Shown one piece after another: positions 45,887-54,324 of a stretch of 64,000 nucleotides of DNA. Location: assembly GCF_000024365.1 (NCBI RefSeq), contig NC_013235.1, positions 3,906,001 to 3,970,000 on the forward strand, in the 5' to 3' direction. The translations under genes and the position numbers were made by a program. The notes under the pieces are model-generated. The model saw only the letters and a list, made by a program, of their open reading frames with translations. It ran no database searches and was not told where the DNA came from. This DNA is from Nakamurella multipartita DSM 44233. Its GTDB lineage: Bacteria > Actinomycetota > Actinomycetes > Mycobacteriales > Nakamurellaceae. The first letter of the stretch is position 1; each line of letters opens with the position of its first letter.

Positions 45887-46231
45887 ATGACCCAACCCGA
45901 TCGTGGCAAGGACCGTGCCGGCCGGCGCACCAAGCGGTTCCTGACGCCCTCGGAGAAGTACGAGATCTGGCTGCAACTGGTCCGGCAGGAGGTGACGATC
46001 GCCGAGGCCGCCGAGCAGCAGCAGGTCGACCGATCAACGATCATGCGGATACGCACCGTCGCCAAGGAGGGTGCGTTGGCCGCGCTCGCTGCGTCCAAGC
46101 CCGGCGTCGCGGCGGCGCAGCGGGACTACGAGATGGAGGCCGCGAAAGCCGAGATCGCCCGGCTGTCCGAGGCGGTCAAGCAGATGGCGGTCAAGCTCAC
46201 CCTGGTCGAGGGAAAAGGCGGCTGGGCCTAG
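45887..46231 (+). CDS. IS3-like OrfA, HTH protein
   Basis: The 114-residue protein has a helix-turn-helix (FLTPSEKYEIWLQLVRQEVT, IAEAAEQQQVDRSTIMRIRT) followed by a leucine-zipper-like coiled coil (AKAEIARLSEAVKQMAVKLT). It probably binds the IS ends as OrfA and forms the N-terminal part of the OrfAB transposase after a frameshift at GGGAAAA (46210-46216). Confidence 0.88.
   Translation: MTQPDRGKDRAGRRTKRFLTPSEKYEIWLQLVRQEVTIAEAAEQQQVDRSTIMRIRTVAKEGALAALAASKPGVAAAQRDYEMEAAKAEIARLSEAVKQMAVKLTLVEGKGGWA
46210..46216 (+). promoter_or_regulatory. Probable -1 programmed frameshift site GGGAAAA
   Basis: In the OrfA frame the heptamer is read G GGA AAA, a standard X XXY YYZ slip site. A one-base backward slip enters the OrfB frame at 46216. 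It lies five codons before the OrfA stop, as in other IS3 elements. Confidence 0.7.
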
Positions 46232-47319
46232 ATGGCCGGGTCCCGCGCCGCGTCGAGGCGGCCATCAAGGATCAGCTGCTCACGCTGCTGGACCAGGCGC
46301 TGGACGCCGGCTGGTCCCTACGCGACGCGTGCGGCGTACTGGAGCTGCCCGAGCGACGCGCGTACCGCTGGTTGGACCGCCGAGCCGAGGGACGGTTGGC
46401 CGACTCGCCGCCGGGCGGGTCGCCGATGCACGGCCTGCTCGACGATGAGGTGGCCGCGGTCCTGGCCTTGTTCGACGAGTGGGGCGAGACCGACCGCAGT
46501 CATCGCAAGCTGGCCCACCGGGGCTCCTACCTGGGCCGGGTATGGGTGTCACCATCAACGGTGCGGCGAGTGTTGTTCCTGGCGGACAAGCACTTCCGGC
46601 CGCTGCCCAAGCCCGGCCGCAGCTCCAAGCGGCCGTTCCCGGAATGGGCCGAGTACAAGCCGAACAGTCTGTGGATCTACGACACAACGCACTTCACCAG
46701 GGCCGGGATGGCGGTGCTGATCGTGGAGGACCTGGTCTCCCGCAAGTGGCTGAGCACGGTCGTGTCGGCCGAGGAGACCTCGACGCAGGTGCAGGTCGGC
46801 TTCACCCGCGCCCTGCACGCCGAGGGGCTGCTACAGCTGGTCGACGCCCGGCACGACGACGGCCGCGTCGACCTGGGCGTCGACGACGAGCACCGGCCGA
46901 TCCTGCTGGCGATCTCGGACAACGGCCCGCAGATGACCTCCGGGTCGACCCGCGAGTTCATGGCGTTGTGCGCGATCGCCCAGCACTTCGGCCGGCCCGG
47001 CACACCGACCGACCAGGCGTGGATCGAGAGCCTCAACGGGCACCTCAAGGCCGAGTACCCGCACCTCCTGGCCATCCGCGACCCGGCTACGCTGCGTGCC
47101 GAACTGGACCAGGTGCGGGCGCACTATAACGGGGTCCGGCTGCACCAGGGCATCGGCTACGTCTGTCCCAACGACGAACACCAAGGACGAGGAGCCCAGA
47201 TCCGCAAGGCCCGCCAGGCCGGCCTGGAAACCGCCCGCCAACGACGGCTAACCTGGCACCGCGAGCACCGGAACGACCAACACCAACCACCCGCCCCGGA
47301 GCCCGACGATGTTGGCTAA
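46216..47319 (+). CDS. IS3-like OrfB, DDE transposase (frameshift-dependent)
   Basis: The roughly 367-residue region contains an HTH_21-like segment (GWSLRDACGVLELPERRAYR) and an rve catalytic core: SLWIYDTTHFTRAGMAVLIV, LLAISDNGPQMTSGSTREFM and TDQAWIESLNGHLKAEYPHL hold the DDE residues. The frame is open well upstream, but no good start is present, so it is likely made as an OrfAB fusion. The catalytic region is intact. Confidence 0.9.
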   Translation, partial: RRLGLDGRVPRRVEAAIKDQLLTLLDQALDAGWSLRDACGVLELPERRAYRWLDRRAEGRLADSPPGGSPMHGLLDDEVAAVLALFDEWGETDRSHRKLAHRGSYLGRVWVSPSTVRRVLFLADKHFRPLPKPGRSSKRPFPEWAEYKPNSLWIYDTTHFTRAGMAVLIVEDLVSRKWLSTVVSAEETSTQVQVGFTRALHAEGLLQLVDARHDDGRVDLGVDDEHRPILLAISDNGPQMTSGSTREFMALCAIAQHFGRPGTPTDQAWIESLNGHLKAEYPHLLAIRDPATLRAELDQVRAHYNGVRLHQGIGYVCPNDEHQGRGAQIRKARQAGLETARQRRLTWHREHRNDQHQPPAPEPDDVG

Positions 47320-47389
47320 TCAAACGCCGAAATGCGTCATTAAGTCAGACACACGTCACTCATCTGGGAAGAGCCCGGTTACGCCCGTA

Positions 47390-47497
47390 GTCGATGAAGC
47401 CGTCGTCTGGAGCGTCGACGACGCGTGAAAAGCATATTGCTCCCACCGAAGACACCCGTGCTGCTGAGTCCGGCTCCTATGAGTTGCGCGGCGAAGC
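47390..47497 (+). pseudogene. Possible TetR-type regulator start, split by IS21
   Basis: Joining the DNA across IS21 at the GAAGC duplication gives a frame reading PTEDTRAAESGSYELRGEAR on the left and TLAILEAALELFLSRP on the right (53620 onward). The second part looks like helix 1 of TetR-family regulators. The frame loses similarity after about 53665. I regard it as an old TetR fragment that was the IS21 target; the evidence is modest. Confidence 0.35.
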
Positions 47498-47566
47498 TGT
47501 CGACGACGCTTGAAAACGAGGCCAAAGCGACGGCCGAAAACGAGGCCACCCAGACAGATTGGATGG

Positions 47567-48799
47567 GTGATCTCTGTGGAGGATTGGGCTCTGATCCGGC
47601 GGCTGGTGGCGGACGGTGTTCCGCAGCGCCAGGTCGCACGGGACCTGGGCATCGGGCGGGCGACGGTGGCGCGGGCGTTGGCTTCGGACCGGCAACCGAA
47701 GTACGAGCGGCCAGTGGTGCCGACCTCGTTCACACCGTTCGAACCGGCGGTGCGTCAACTGCTGGCCACGACGCCGGACATGCCGGCCACCGTCATTGCC
47801 GAGCGGGTCGGTTGGACCGGGTCGATCACCTGGTTCCGCGACAACGTGCGGCAGCTGCGGCCTGAACACCGGCCGGCCGATCCTTCGGACCGGTTGATCT
47901 GGCTGCCCGGCGATGCGGCCCAGTGCGACCTGTGGTTCCCGCCGAAGAAGATTCGGCTCGAGGACGGCAGCAAGACGCTGCTCCCGGTCATGGTGATCAC
48001 CGCAGCCCACTCGCGGTTCATGGTCGCCAAGATGATCCCCACCCGCCACACCGCCGACCTCCTGCTGGCGATGTGGCTGTTGCTGCAACTCCTGGGCAGG
48101 GTCCCGCGCAGGCTGATCTGGGACAACGAGTCCGGCATCGGCCGCGGCAAGCGCCACGCTGAAGGTGTGGGCGCGTTCACCGGCGCCCTGGCCACCACCC
48201 TGATCCGGCTCAAGCCCTACGACCCCGAATCGAAAGGCGTCGTGGAACGCAGGAACGGTTACTTCGAGACCTCCTTCATGCCCGGCCGCGACTTCACGTC
48301 GCCGGCCGACTTCGACGCCCAGTTCACCGACTGGCTCACGATCGCCAACGCCCGAGTGGTGCGCACCATCAAGGCCCGACCCATCGACCGGCTCGATGCA
48401 GACCGGGCGGCGATGCTGCCCCTGCCACCAGTGCCGCCAGCGGTGGGTTGGATCAACCGAGTCCGGCTGGGACGCGACTACTACGTCCGCGTCGACAGCA
48501 ACGACTACTCCGTCGACCCGGCAGTGATCGGCCGGTTCGTCGACGTCACCGCCGACCTGGCACGAGTCCAGGTCCGCCACGAAGGACGCCTCGTCGCAGC
48601 CCATGAACGAGTGTGGGCCCGCGGACAGGTCGTCACCGACCCCGCCCACGTCGCGGCCGCGAAGGCGCTGCGCGAGCAGCTCCAACTGCCCCGACCAGCA
48701 CCCGGCCACCACGACGAACTTGCCCGGGACCTGGCCGACTACGACCGCGCCTTCGGGCTCATCACCGGCGGCCTGACCGACGGCGAGGAGGTGGCGTAA
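47567..48799 (+). CDS. istA: IS21 transposase IstA
   Basis: The roughly 410-residue protein has an N-terminal HTH (VADGVPQRQVARDLGIGRAT) and an rve DDE core (AAQCDLWFPPKKIRLEDGSK, RLIWDNESGIGRGKRHAEGV, DPESKGVVERRNGYFETSFM). A C-terminal Mu-like barrel (DYYVRVDSNDYSVDPAVIGR) follows. GTG 47567 is taken as start because the open frame upstream lies in the terminal repeats. Its TAA overlaps the istB ATG as TAATG. Confidence 0.92.
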   Translation: MISVEDWALIRRLVADGVPQRQVARDLGIGRATVARALASDRQPKYERPVVPTSFTPFEPAVRQLLATTPDMPATVIAERVGWTGSITWFRDNVRQLRPEHRPADPSDRLIWLPGDAAQCDLWFPPKKIRLEDGSKTLLPVMVITAAHSRFMVAKMIPTRHTADLLLAMWLLLQLLGRVPRRLIWDNESGIGRGKRHAEGVGAFTGALATTLIRLKPYDPESKGVVERRNGYFETSFMPGRDFTSPADFDAQFTDWLTIANARVVRTIKARPIDRLDADRAAMLPLPPVPPAVGWINRVRLGRDYYVRVDSNDYSVDPAVIGRFVDVTADLARVQVRHEGRLVAAHERVWARGQVVTDPAHVAAAKALREQLQLPRPAPGHHDELARDLADYDRAFGLITGGLTDGEEVA

Positions 48800-49152
48800 T
48801 GGCTTCGGCGAAGACGAACAGCGGCACGACCGAGGCGCTCAAGCAGCTGACCTACCTGGCGTCGGCGTTGAAGGCGCCACGGATCACCGAAGCAGCAGCC
48901 CGGTTGGCCGACCACGCCCGCGACGCCGGCTGGACCCACGAGGAGTACCTCGCCGCGGTCCTGGACCGGGAGGTCGCCGCCCGCAACGCATCCGGCGCCC
49001 AGCTACGGATCCGCGCGGCCGGGTTCGCCGCACGCAAGACGATCGAGGAGTTCGATTGGGACGCCCAACCCGCCACGCGCCAACAGATCGCCGCCCTGGC
49101 ATCGGGTGGCTTCCTCACCGAAGCCCGCAACGTCGTCCTACTCGGCCCGCCC
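48799..49152 (+). pseudogene. istB: IstB helper ATPase, N-terminal fragment
   Basis: The frame begins MASAKTNSGTTEALKQLTYL, has the IstB N-terminal helical region (YLAAVLDREVAARNASGAQL) and reaches the P-loop strand NVVLLGPP. There the element begins, and translation continues as VIPGS and stops. The C-terminal part is at 53101-53550. Deleting the element and the four carried bases rejoins the gene as GPPGTGKT. Confidence 0.9.
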
Positions 49153-49271
49153 GTTATCCCCGGTTCCTGACGCGCCCTCATCACTGTCATCACCGAGCCC
49201 TGTCCTGACGTCCTGCCATCGTCGTTTCCTCGCAATCAGCGGGTCTTCTTCGACGAGATGGAACGGCAACG

Positions 49272-50453
49272 ATGGCGCAGAGCGTGATGGCCCGACCCGA
49301 CGGCGGGCCTCGCACGTGGACGGTGATCGATCAGGGATACCGGACGGTCGGACCGGTCGAGGAGTGGCTGGAGGCCCACCGGCATCTTTGGTCGCCGAAC
49401 ACGGTCCGCGGGTACGCGACCGCGCTGAGCCAGTGGTGGACGTTCCTTGAACAGCGGGCCGAGTCCGGGCGGTGGAACGAGATCGGCGTGCCGACGGTGT
49501 CGGCGTTCGTGTCCTGGATGCGCAACGGGCGCCGGGTCGAGCGTTCCCTGGTGCCGGAGGACGGGCCGTCGCCGGAGACGATGCAGGCGCGGCTGGCCGC
49601 GGTCATCTCCTTCTACACGTGGCACGAAGCCGTGTCCGGCGTTCCGGTGGCCGGCCGGTTGATGCGTGGAGCGCCGCGGCGGGCAGTGGCCCGGGGGCTG
49701 CTGTCCCATCTGGATGCCCGCTCGGGGCCCGCTCCGACGTCGCTGGTCCGGGTGCGCCGCAGCCGGCGGCATCGTCCGCCGTTGCTGATGCCCCAGCAGA
49801 TCCAGGCGATCCTGGATGGCTGCGCCACCTACGATCCAGACACCGGTGAATGGGTCGGAAACCTGCGTGACCGGCTGCTTTTCGCCGTTCTTGCGGAGAG
49901 CGGCATGCGGATCGGCGAGGCGTTGGGTTTGCGGATCAGCGACTTCGTGATGGGTCGCGGCGGCACCCCGTTCATCGAGATCGTGCCTCGCGCGGACAAC
50001 ACCAATGGGGCGCGGGTGAAGATGATGCGTCCCCGCCGGGTCTACGTCGGCGCCGATCTCGAGCGGCTGTTCGCCGACTACCTGACCCTCCTGGCCTGCA
50101 CAGCAGCCGATATGGGCATCGCGGTGGCGGCGGACTCGCCGCTGCTGGTCAACCTGCAACGGCCGCCGCTGCTGGCTGCGCTGCACGAGGGCACCGTCCG
50201 CGACAAGACGGCCGCGCTGCGGAAGAAGGGGATCGGCCCGCCCGGGTGGACCCCGCACTGGTTCAGGCATAGCCACGCGACCGCGTTGCTGCTGGCCGGC
50301 ACGGCGGAGTGGGTGGTGTCCCGTCGGCTGGGGCACGCCCACGTCCAGACCACGCTGGACCTCTACGGCTGGGTCCGCGAGGACGAGGCGCTGCGGGCGG
50401 CGGCGAACTGGACGTCGTACGCGTCCAATTGGCGGGTGACCGATGCGCCGTGA
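49272..50453 (+). CDS. tnpA: Tyrosine recombinase TnpA-like (copy 2)
   Basis: Its 393-residue product matches the TnpA of copy 1 (31246-32427) throughout. Catalytic residues are in GMRIGEALGL, HWFRHSHATAL and GHAHVQTTLDLYG. It overlaps tnpB by 11 bp. The complete agreement shows either very recent transposition or gene conversion between the copies. Confidence 0.93.
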   Translation: MAQSVMARPDGGPRTWTVIDQGYRTVGPVEEWLEAHRHLWSPNTVRGYATALSQWWTFLEQRAESGRWNEIGVPTVSAFVSWMRNGRRVERSLVPEDGPSPETMQARLAAVISFYTWHEAVSGVPVAGRLMRGAPRRAVARGLLSHLDARSGPAPTSLVRVRRSRRHRPPLLMPQQIQAILDGCATYDPDTGEWVGNLRDRLLFAVLAESGMRIGEALGLRISDFVMGRGGTPFIEIVPRADNTNGARVKMMRPRRVYVGADLERLFADYLTLLACTAADMGIAVAADSPLLVNLQRPPLLAALHEGTVRDKTAALRKKGIGPPGWTPHWFRHSHATALLLAGTAEWVVSRRLGHAHVQTTLDLYGWVREDEALRAAANWTSYASNWRVTDAP

Positions 50454-52602
50454 ACCGGGCGGGGGCCTTCGGCCCGCCGAGGACCTGGATCCCGTTCATC
50501 GGCTCTGGCTGGAGCTGCCCGAGCAGTGGCGGGGTCCGGTGATCGGACCCGGCATCGCGAACTGGGACCGGATCACCGAAAACGGCGACAGGCGAATCGA
50601 TCTGACTGGGCTGCCTGACCCGTTCCCGGCCGAACTCGCGTGGATGGCGCACTGGCAGTCCGTCGACGGGACCCGATCGACGGTGCTGGCGATGAACCAG
50701 CTGGCCAACATCCTGCGCCGCGCCATCCGCGAGGGGCACCCGTTCCCCACCTCGATGCTGGCCTTGGACTGGGAGACGGCCTCGGCGTTGCAGGGGTGGT
50801 TCTACGCGCACCGCTGGGGGCGGCTCCCACCCAAGGACAGCCGTAGCCGGCTGCGGGTGCTGTTCCGGTTCGCCCGGCAGGCGTTGATCGCCCGCTGCCA
50901 CGATGGCCCGTGGTGGACGCTCGACGAGTGGCATCCACGTTGTGATCCGCGGATACCGCTGTCGACCCGGGAACCACAGGCCAACTACGGGTGCTCGCCC
51001 GGGCAGATCACCCAGCCCTGGCTCCGGGAAGCCGTCAAGTGGTACCTGGGGACCCAACTGGAGTCCGGGGCGCTGCGCTGGACGACCGTGAGCCAGGACC
51101 GGATGAATTGCCTGCGCCGGTTCGACGTCTGGCTGACCAGTTGCCTGGACGATCCCATCGAGGTGCTCGGCGATCCAGCGGCGGCCGCCGGGCAGGCGGA
51201 CAGATATCGACGTTGGGCCATGGAACCGGGCCACCGGAAGACCGGCACGTTCGACCGTCGGACGCCCCCGAAGCCGGCCCACCCGCGCCTGATCAACGAC
51301 GACATCCGGGCAGTGGCAGATCTGTTCACCTTCATGGTGGCCAACCGAGACCGGGCCCACATCGTCACCGGATACGCCGTCTGGGATCGGGTCACCGACA
51401 CCCACGTGGCCGGATGGTTCCGCCAGGTCTCCCGCATCCCGCGGACACCCACCCTGAACGACCGGCACTACGTCGACGACCACGCGCTCGCCCAGATTCC
51501 GGGTGCGCTGCCGTTGCTGGGCTTGCCCCGGGACCAACAGATGACGATCACCCGGGGCGACGGCACCCAGGTTCTCGCCGCCGGCTTCGACGATCCGCAG
51601 GCGATGCGGATGATCCTGCTGCAGATCCTGACCGGGCGTCGGTCCAGCGAGATCCGCACGTGCGAGTTCGATTGCCTGTCACCGGCTCCCGATATCTCGG
51701 TGCAGTCCGGGCAGGACCAGGAAGTCGTCCGGTTCCGCTACGCCCAAAGCAAGATCGACACCGCGCCGGACACCATCCTGGTCGACCGCGAGGTCTCCGC
51801 GGTCATCGAGGAGCAGCAGCGTTGGGTCCGCGAACACCTGCCGGAGTTCGAACCGCGGCATCTGTTCGTGCAGCGGACCGGGAACCGCAACGGCGACAAG
51901 CCCTACCCGCCGGGAACCTACAACTGGATGCTCCGGGAGCTCAGCAACGTCGCGCGGATCACCGACGGCCAGGGCCGGCAACTGCAACTGAGCAACACGC
52001 ACCGGTTCCGACACACCAAGCTCACTCGGCTCGCCGAACTCGGCCTGCCCATCCACGTCCTGCAGCGGTACGCCGGGCACGCCACACCGACCATGTCGAT
52101 GCACTACGTGGCGCAGCGCGAGGAACACGCCGAGCAGGCGTTCCTGGCCACCGTCAAGCTGCGGGCCGACGGCAGCCGGGTCCAGTTCTCCCGTGAGGAC
52201 CACGACGGCCTGCACCTGCTCGACCGGGCCGACCGGTTCCTGCCCAACGGCTGGTGCCTGCTGCCCCCGCTCCAATCCTGCGACAAGGGCAACGCATGTT
52301 TGAGCTGCTCGGTCTTCGTCACCGACGCGACCCACGAGCCGACACTACGACGCCAACAGGCCGAGACCGAAGCGTTGATCACACGCACAACCAACGCGTT
52401 TCGGGAGAAGCACGGTCGCGCCATGCCCGAGGACAATGTTTGGCTCGCGCAGCGTCGAGCCGAGCAAGCGGCGCTCACCCGGCTGTTGGACACGATGGCC
52501 GACCACCCCGAACGGGCGGTGCAAGGAGGCGGATGCGGCGCACCTCCGACAGGCCCGGTGCCCCTGGCACTCACCGGACCCAGGCGCAGGACCCGGCCAT
52601 GA
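50443..52602 (+). CDS. tnpB: Large tyrosine recombinase TnpB-like (copy 2)
   Basis: Its 719-residue product matches the TnpB of copy 1 (32417-34576), with the same catalytic motifs (TGRRSSEIR, NTHRFRHTKL, GHATPTMSMHYV) and C-terminal Cys cluster. No stop or frameshift distinguishes the two, so both could supply active recombinase. Confidence 0.92.
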   Translation: MRREPGGGLRPAEDLDPVHRLWLELPEQWRGPVIGPGIANWDRITENGDRRIDLTGLPDPFPAELAWMAHWQSVDGTRSTVLAMNQLANILRRAIREGHPFPTSMLALDWETASALQGWFYAHRWGRLPPKDSRSRLRVLFRFARQALIARCHDGPWWTLDEWHPRCDPRIPLSTREPQANYGCSPGQITQPWLREAVKWYLGTQLESGALRWTTVSQDRMNCLRRFDVWLTSCLDDPIEVLGDPAAAAGQADRYRRWAMEPGHRKTGTFDRRTPPKPAHPRLINDDIRAVADLFTFMVANRDRAHIVTGYAVWDRVTDTHVAGWFRQVSRIPRTPTLNDRHYVDDHALAQIPGALPLLGLPRDQQMTITRGDGTQVLAAGFDDPQAMRMILLQILTGRRSSEIRTCEFDCLSPAPDISVQSGQDQEVVRFRYAQSKIDTAPDTILVDREVSAVIEEQQRWVREHLPEFEPRHLFVQRTGNRNGDKPYPPGTYNWMLRELSNVARITDGQGRQLQLSNTHRFRHTKLTRLAELGLPIHVLQRYAGHATPTMSMHYVAQREEHAEQAFLATVKLRADGSRVQFSREDHDGLHLLDRADRFLPNGWCLLPPLQSCDKGNACLSCSVFVTDATHEPTLRRQQAETEALITRTTNAFREKHGRAMPEDNVWLAQRRAEQAALTRLLDTMADHPERAVQGGGCGAPPTGPVPLALTGPRRRTRP

Positions 52603-53054
52603 CCGACGCGAACGCGAAACGCGCCGCGACGCTGACCGCCGCAGCCAAAGCGAAATCAGCCGCGAAGACCCAGGCCGCCGAGCAAGGCATCCGCGCGCTG
52701 GTCAAACGGGGCGAGTCCGTCACCTTCCAGGCCGTTCAACGGGAAGCCGGCGTCTCGCACGCCTTCCTCTACGGCAGCCCGGACCTCCGCGCGCGGATCG
52801 AGCACCTACGTTCCCGCGGCCGCCCGGGACCGACGCCAGCCAACCCACCGGACTCGGAAAGCACGCTCGTCCTGAGCCTGACCGCCCAGATCACCCAGCT
52901 CAAGAAGCGGCACCGGCAAGAGATCCAGACCCTCAAAGACGCGCTCGCGCAAGCCCACGGGGAGAACCTTGAACTTCGCCGCGAACTCGCCCGCAAGGGC
53001 AGCTGCGCCCGGCACCACACCGCTCACGTTGCATCGATCGCAGAAACGTCATGA
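52599..53054 (+). CDS. tnpC: TnpC-like coiled-coil accessory protein (copy 2)
   Basis: Its 151-residue product matches the TnpC of copy 1 (34573-35028): an HTH-like N-terminal part and a C-terminal coiled coil. It overlaps tnpB as ATGA. The right end of the element is 42 bp past its stop. Confidence 0.85.
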   Translation: MTDANAKRAATLTAAAKAKSAAKTQAAEQGIRALVKRGESVTFQAVQREAGVSHAFLYGSPDLRARIEHLRSRGRPGPTPANPPDSESTLVLSLTAQITQLKKRHRQEIQTLKDALAQAHGENLELRRELARKGSCARHHTAHVASIAETS

Positions 53055-53100
53055 CCAGCGCAAATGTCGCTCGCAGGAGCCCAAACCGTCGATAACGGTC

Positions 53101-53550
53101 GGCACCGGCAAGACCCACCTGGCCACCGGGCTCGGCATCGCCGCAGCGAACCACGGCCACCGCGTCTTGTTCGCGACCGCGACCGAATGGGTCACCCGGC
53201 TCACCGACGCCCACCGCGCCGGACGACTACCGCAAGAGCTGGCCAGGCTGCGGCGCTACGGGCTGATCATCGTCGACGAGGTCGGCTACCTGCCCTTCGA
53301 GCAAGACGCGGCGAACCTATTCTTCCAACTCGTCTCATCGCGATACGAGCACGCCTCGCTGATCCTCACATCGAACCTGCCGTTCAGCGGCTGGGGCGGC
53401 GTCTTCGGCGACCAGGCCGTGGCCGCCGCGATGATCGACCGAGTCGTCCACCACGCCGACGTTCTCACCCTGAAGGGCGCCAGCTACCGGCTACGCAACC
53501 GCGGAATCGACACCCTGCCCAGCATCAGAACCCACGACACCGCAGACTGA
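53101..53550 (+). pseudogene. istB: IstB helper ATPase, C-terminal fragment
   Basis: The frame resumes as GTGKTHLATGLGIAAANHGH and holds Walker B (RRYGLIIVDEVGYLPFEQDA), the sensor region (SLILTSNLPFSGWGGVFGDQ) and the C-terminal IstB block (MIDRVVHHADVLTLKGASYR). With the N-terminal fragment this gives about 268 residues, the normal IstB size. Without its P-loop joined the ATPase cannot bind ATP. Confidence 0.9.
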
Positions 53551-53850
53551 AGCCACGAACCGGTGGCCTCGTTTTCGATCGTCGGATCGGCCTCACTTTG
53601 GAGCGTTGCCGACAGAAGCACGCACGTTGGCGATCCTCGAGGCCGCCCTCGAACTTTTTCTTTCACGGCCGCGGACATTTCCGGAGCTGGGCGCGGCCCA
53701 GAGAATGAAAGGTCGCTGTCCTGTCGATGCTGCGACGAGACACACAATCGGCGTCCCGCAACGGGATCCCCATACGGGCACCTTGCCCGTGCCGGTGGCC
53801 GCTGGCTAGCGTGCGTGCGGTGACGGCCATCCGAGCCGGCTGGAGGCGAG

Positions 53851-53946
53851 ATGCCGGTTCGCTACCCGTCCGACCCTGAGCTTGCCCGGCTCAGCAGTTG
53901 GCCGGACGAGATCGACGTCGCCGACGCGGTCACCTACTTCACGTTG
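53851..53946 (+). pseudogene. Tn3-family transposase, N-terminal 32 codons
   Basis: A GGAGGCGAG ribosome site precedes ATG 53851. The peptide MPVRYPSDPELARLSSWPDE continues with IDVADAVTYFTL, matching the start of Tn3-family transposases. An IS3 element interrupts it directly after the TTG leucine codon (53944-53946), which is duplicated at 55308-55310. The main part follows at 55311 in the same frame. Confidence 0.75.
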
Positions 53947-53997
53947 TGAATCCCCCCGGCGTGTCCGGAGACTCCAGAGCTTGGGAAGGTTGGAGTC

Positions 53998-54324
53998 ATG
54001 CCGGGAGATTCAACGAGGCGGTACCCGCTGGAGCTGAAGCAGCGGGCTGTACGGATGGTCGCGGAGATCGCGGGTGAGCACGAGTCCGAATGGGCGGCGA
54101 TGAGCCGCGTGGCTGAGCTGCTCGGCGTCGGTACTGCCGAGACGGTCCGTAAGTGGGTGCGGCAGGCCGAGGTCGACACCGGGACCCGGGTCGGCACCTC
54201 CTCGGAGGAGTCGGCCGAGCTGCGCCGGCTGCGTCGGGAGAACGCAGAACTCAAGCGCGCCAACGCCATTCTGAAGGCAGCTTCGGCTTTCTTCGCGGCC
54301 GAGCTCGACCGGCCTTCCCACTGA
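53998..54324 (+). CDS. IS3-family OrfA, HTH protein
   Basis: The 108-residue protein has a HTH_Tnp_1 domain (YPLELKQRAVRMVAEIAGEH, RVAELLGVGTAETVRKWVRQ) and a leucine-zipper segment (ELRRLRRENAELKRANAILK). It overlaps the orfB frame, which lies one base back, so the full transposase is probably made by -1 frameshifting near its 3' end. Confidence 0.92.
   Translation: MPGDSTRRYPLELKQRAVRMVAEIAGEHESEWAAMSRVAELLGVGTAETVRKWVRQAEVDTGTRVGTSSEESAELRRLRRENAELKRANAILKAASAFFAAELDRPSH

Larger units (their letters stand above)
45810..47347 (+). mobile_element. IS3-like insertion sequence with two frames
   Basis: The left end TGACTTCGTGTCAGAG and the right end, read inward from 47347 as TGACTTAATGACGCAT, are imperfect inverted repeats that share TCGGCGT, TTGAT and AGCCAACATC blocks over about 40 bp. 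The element has an orfA/orfB pair with a probable programmed frameshift. It has inserted next to, or into, an ISL3 relic. A short target duplication was not clear. Confidence 0.8.
49153..53096 (+). mobile_element. Tn554-like element in the istB P-loop codons, copy 2
   Basis: This copy has the same length (3944 bp), the same ends and the same three encoded proteins as the copy at 31127-35070, at a constant offset of 18026 bp. It interrupts istB between CTCGGCCCGCCC (ending 49152) and GGCACCGGCAAG (starting 53101). The four bases GGTC (53097-53100) lie between the right end and the target, as in copy 1. The GCCC just before the left end belongs to the istB reading frame. Relative to the disrupted gene, the element runs in the opposite direction from copy 1. 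Confidence 0.93.
47498..53614 (+). mobile_element. IS21-family insertion sequence, interrupted by a Tn554-like element
   Basis: The ends are inverted repeats: TGTCGACGACGCTTGAAAAC at 47498 and, inward from 53614, TGTCGGCAACGCTCCAAAGT, with a second shared AACGAGGCCACC block about 40 bp in. The flanking direct repeat is GAAGC (47493-47497 and 53615-53619). Without the 3.9-kb insertion the IS is about 2.2 kb and carries istA and istB. The helper istB is split, so the IS is probably immobile. Confidence 0.85.
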
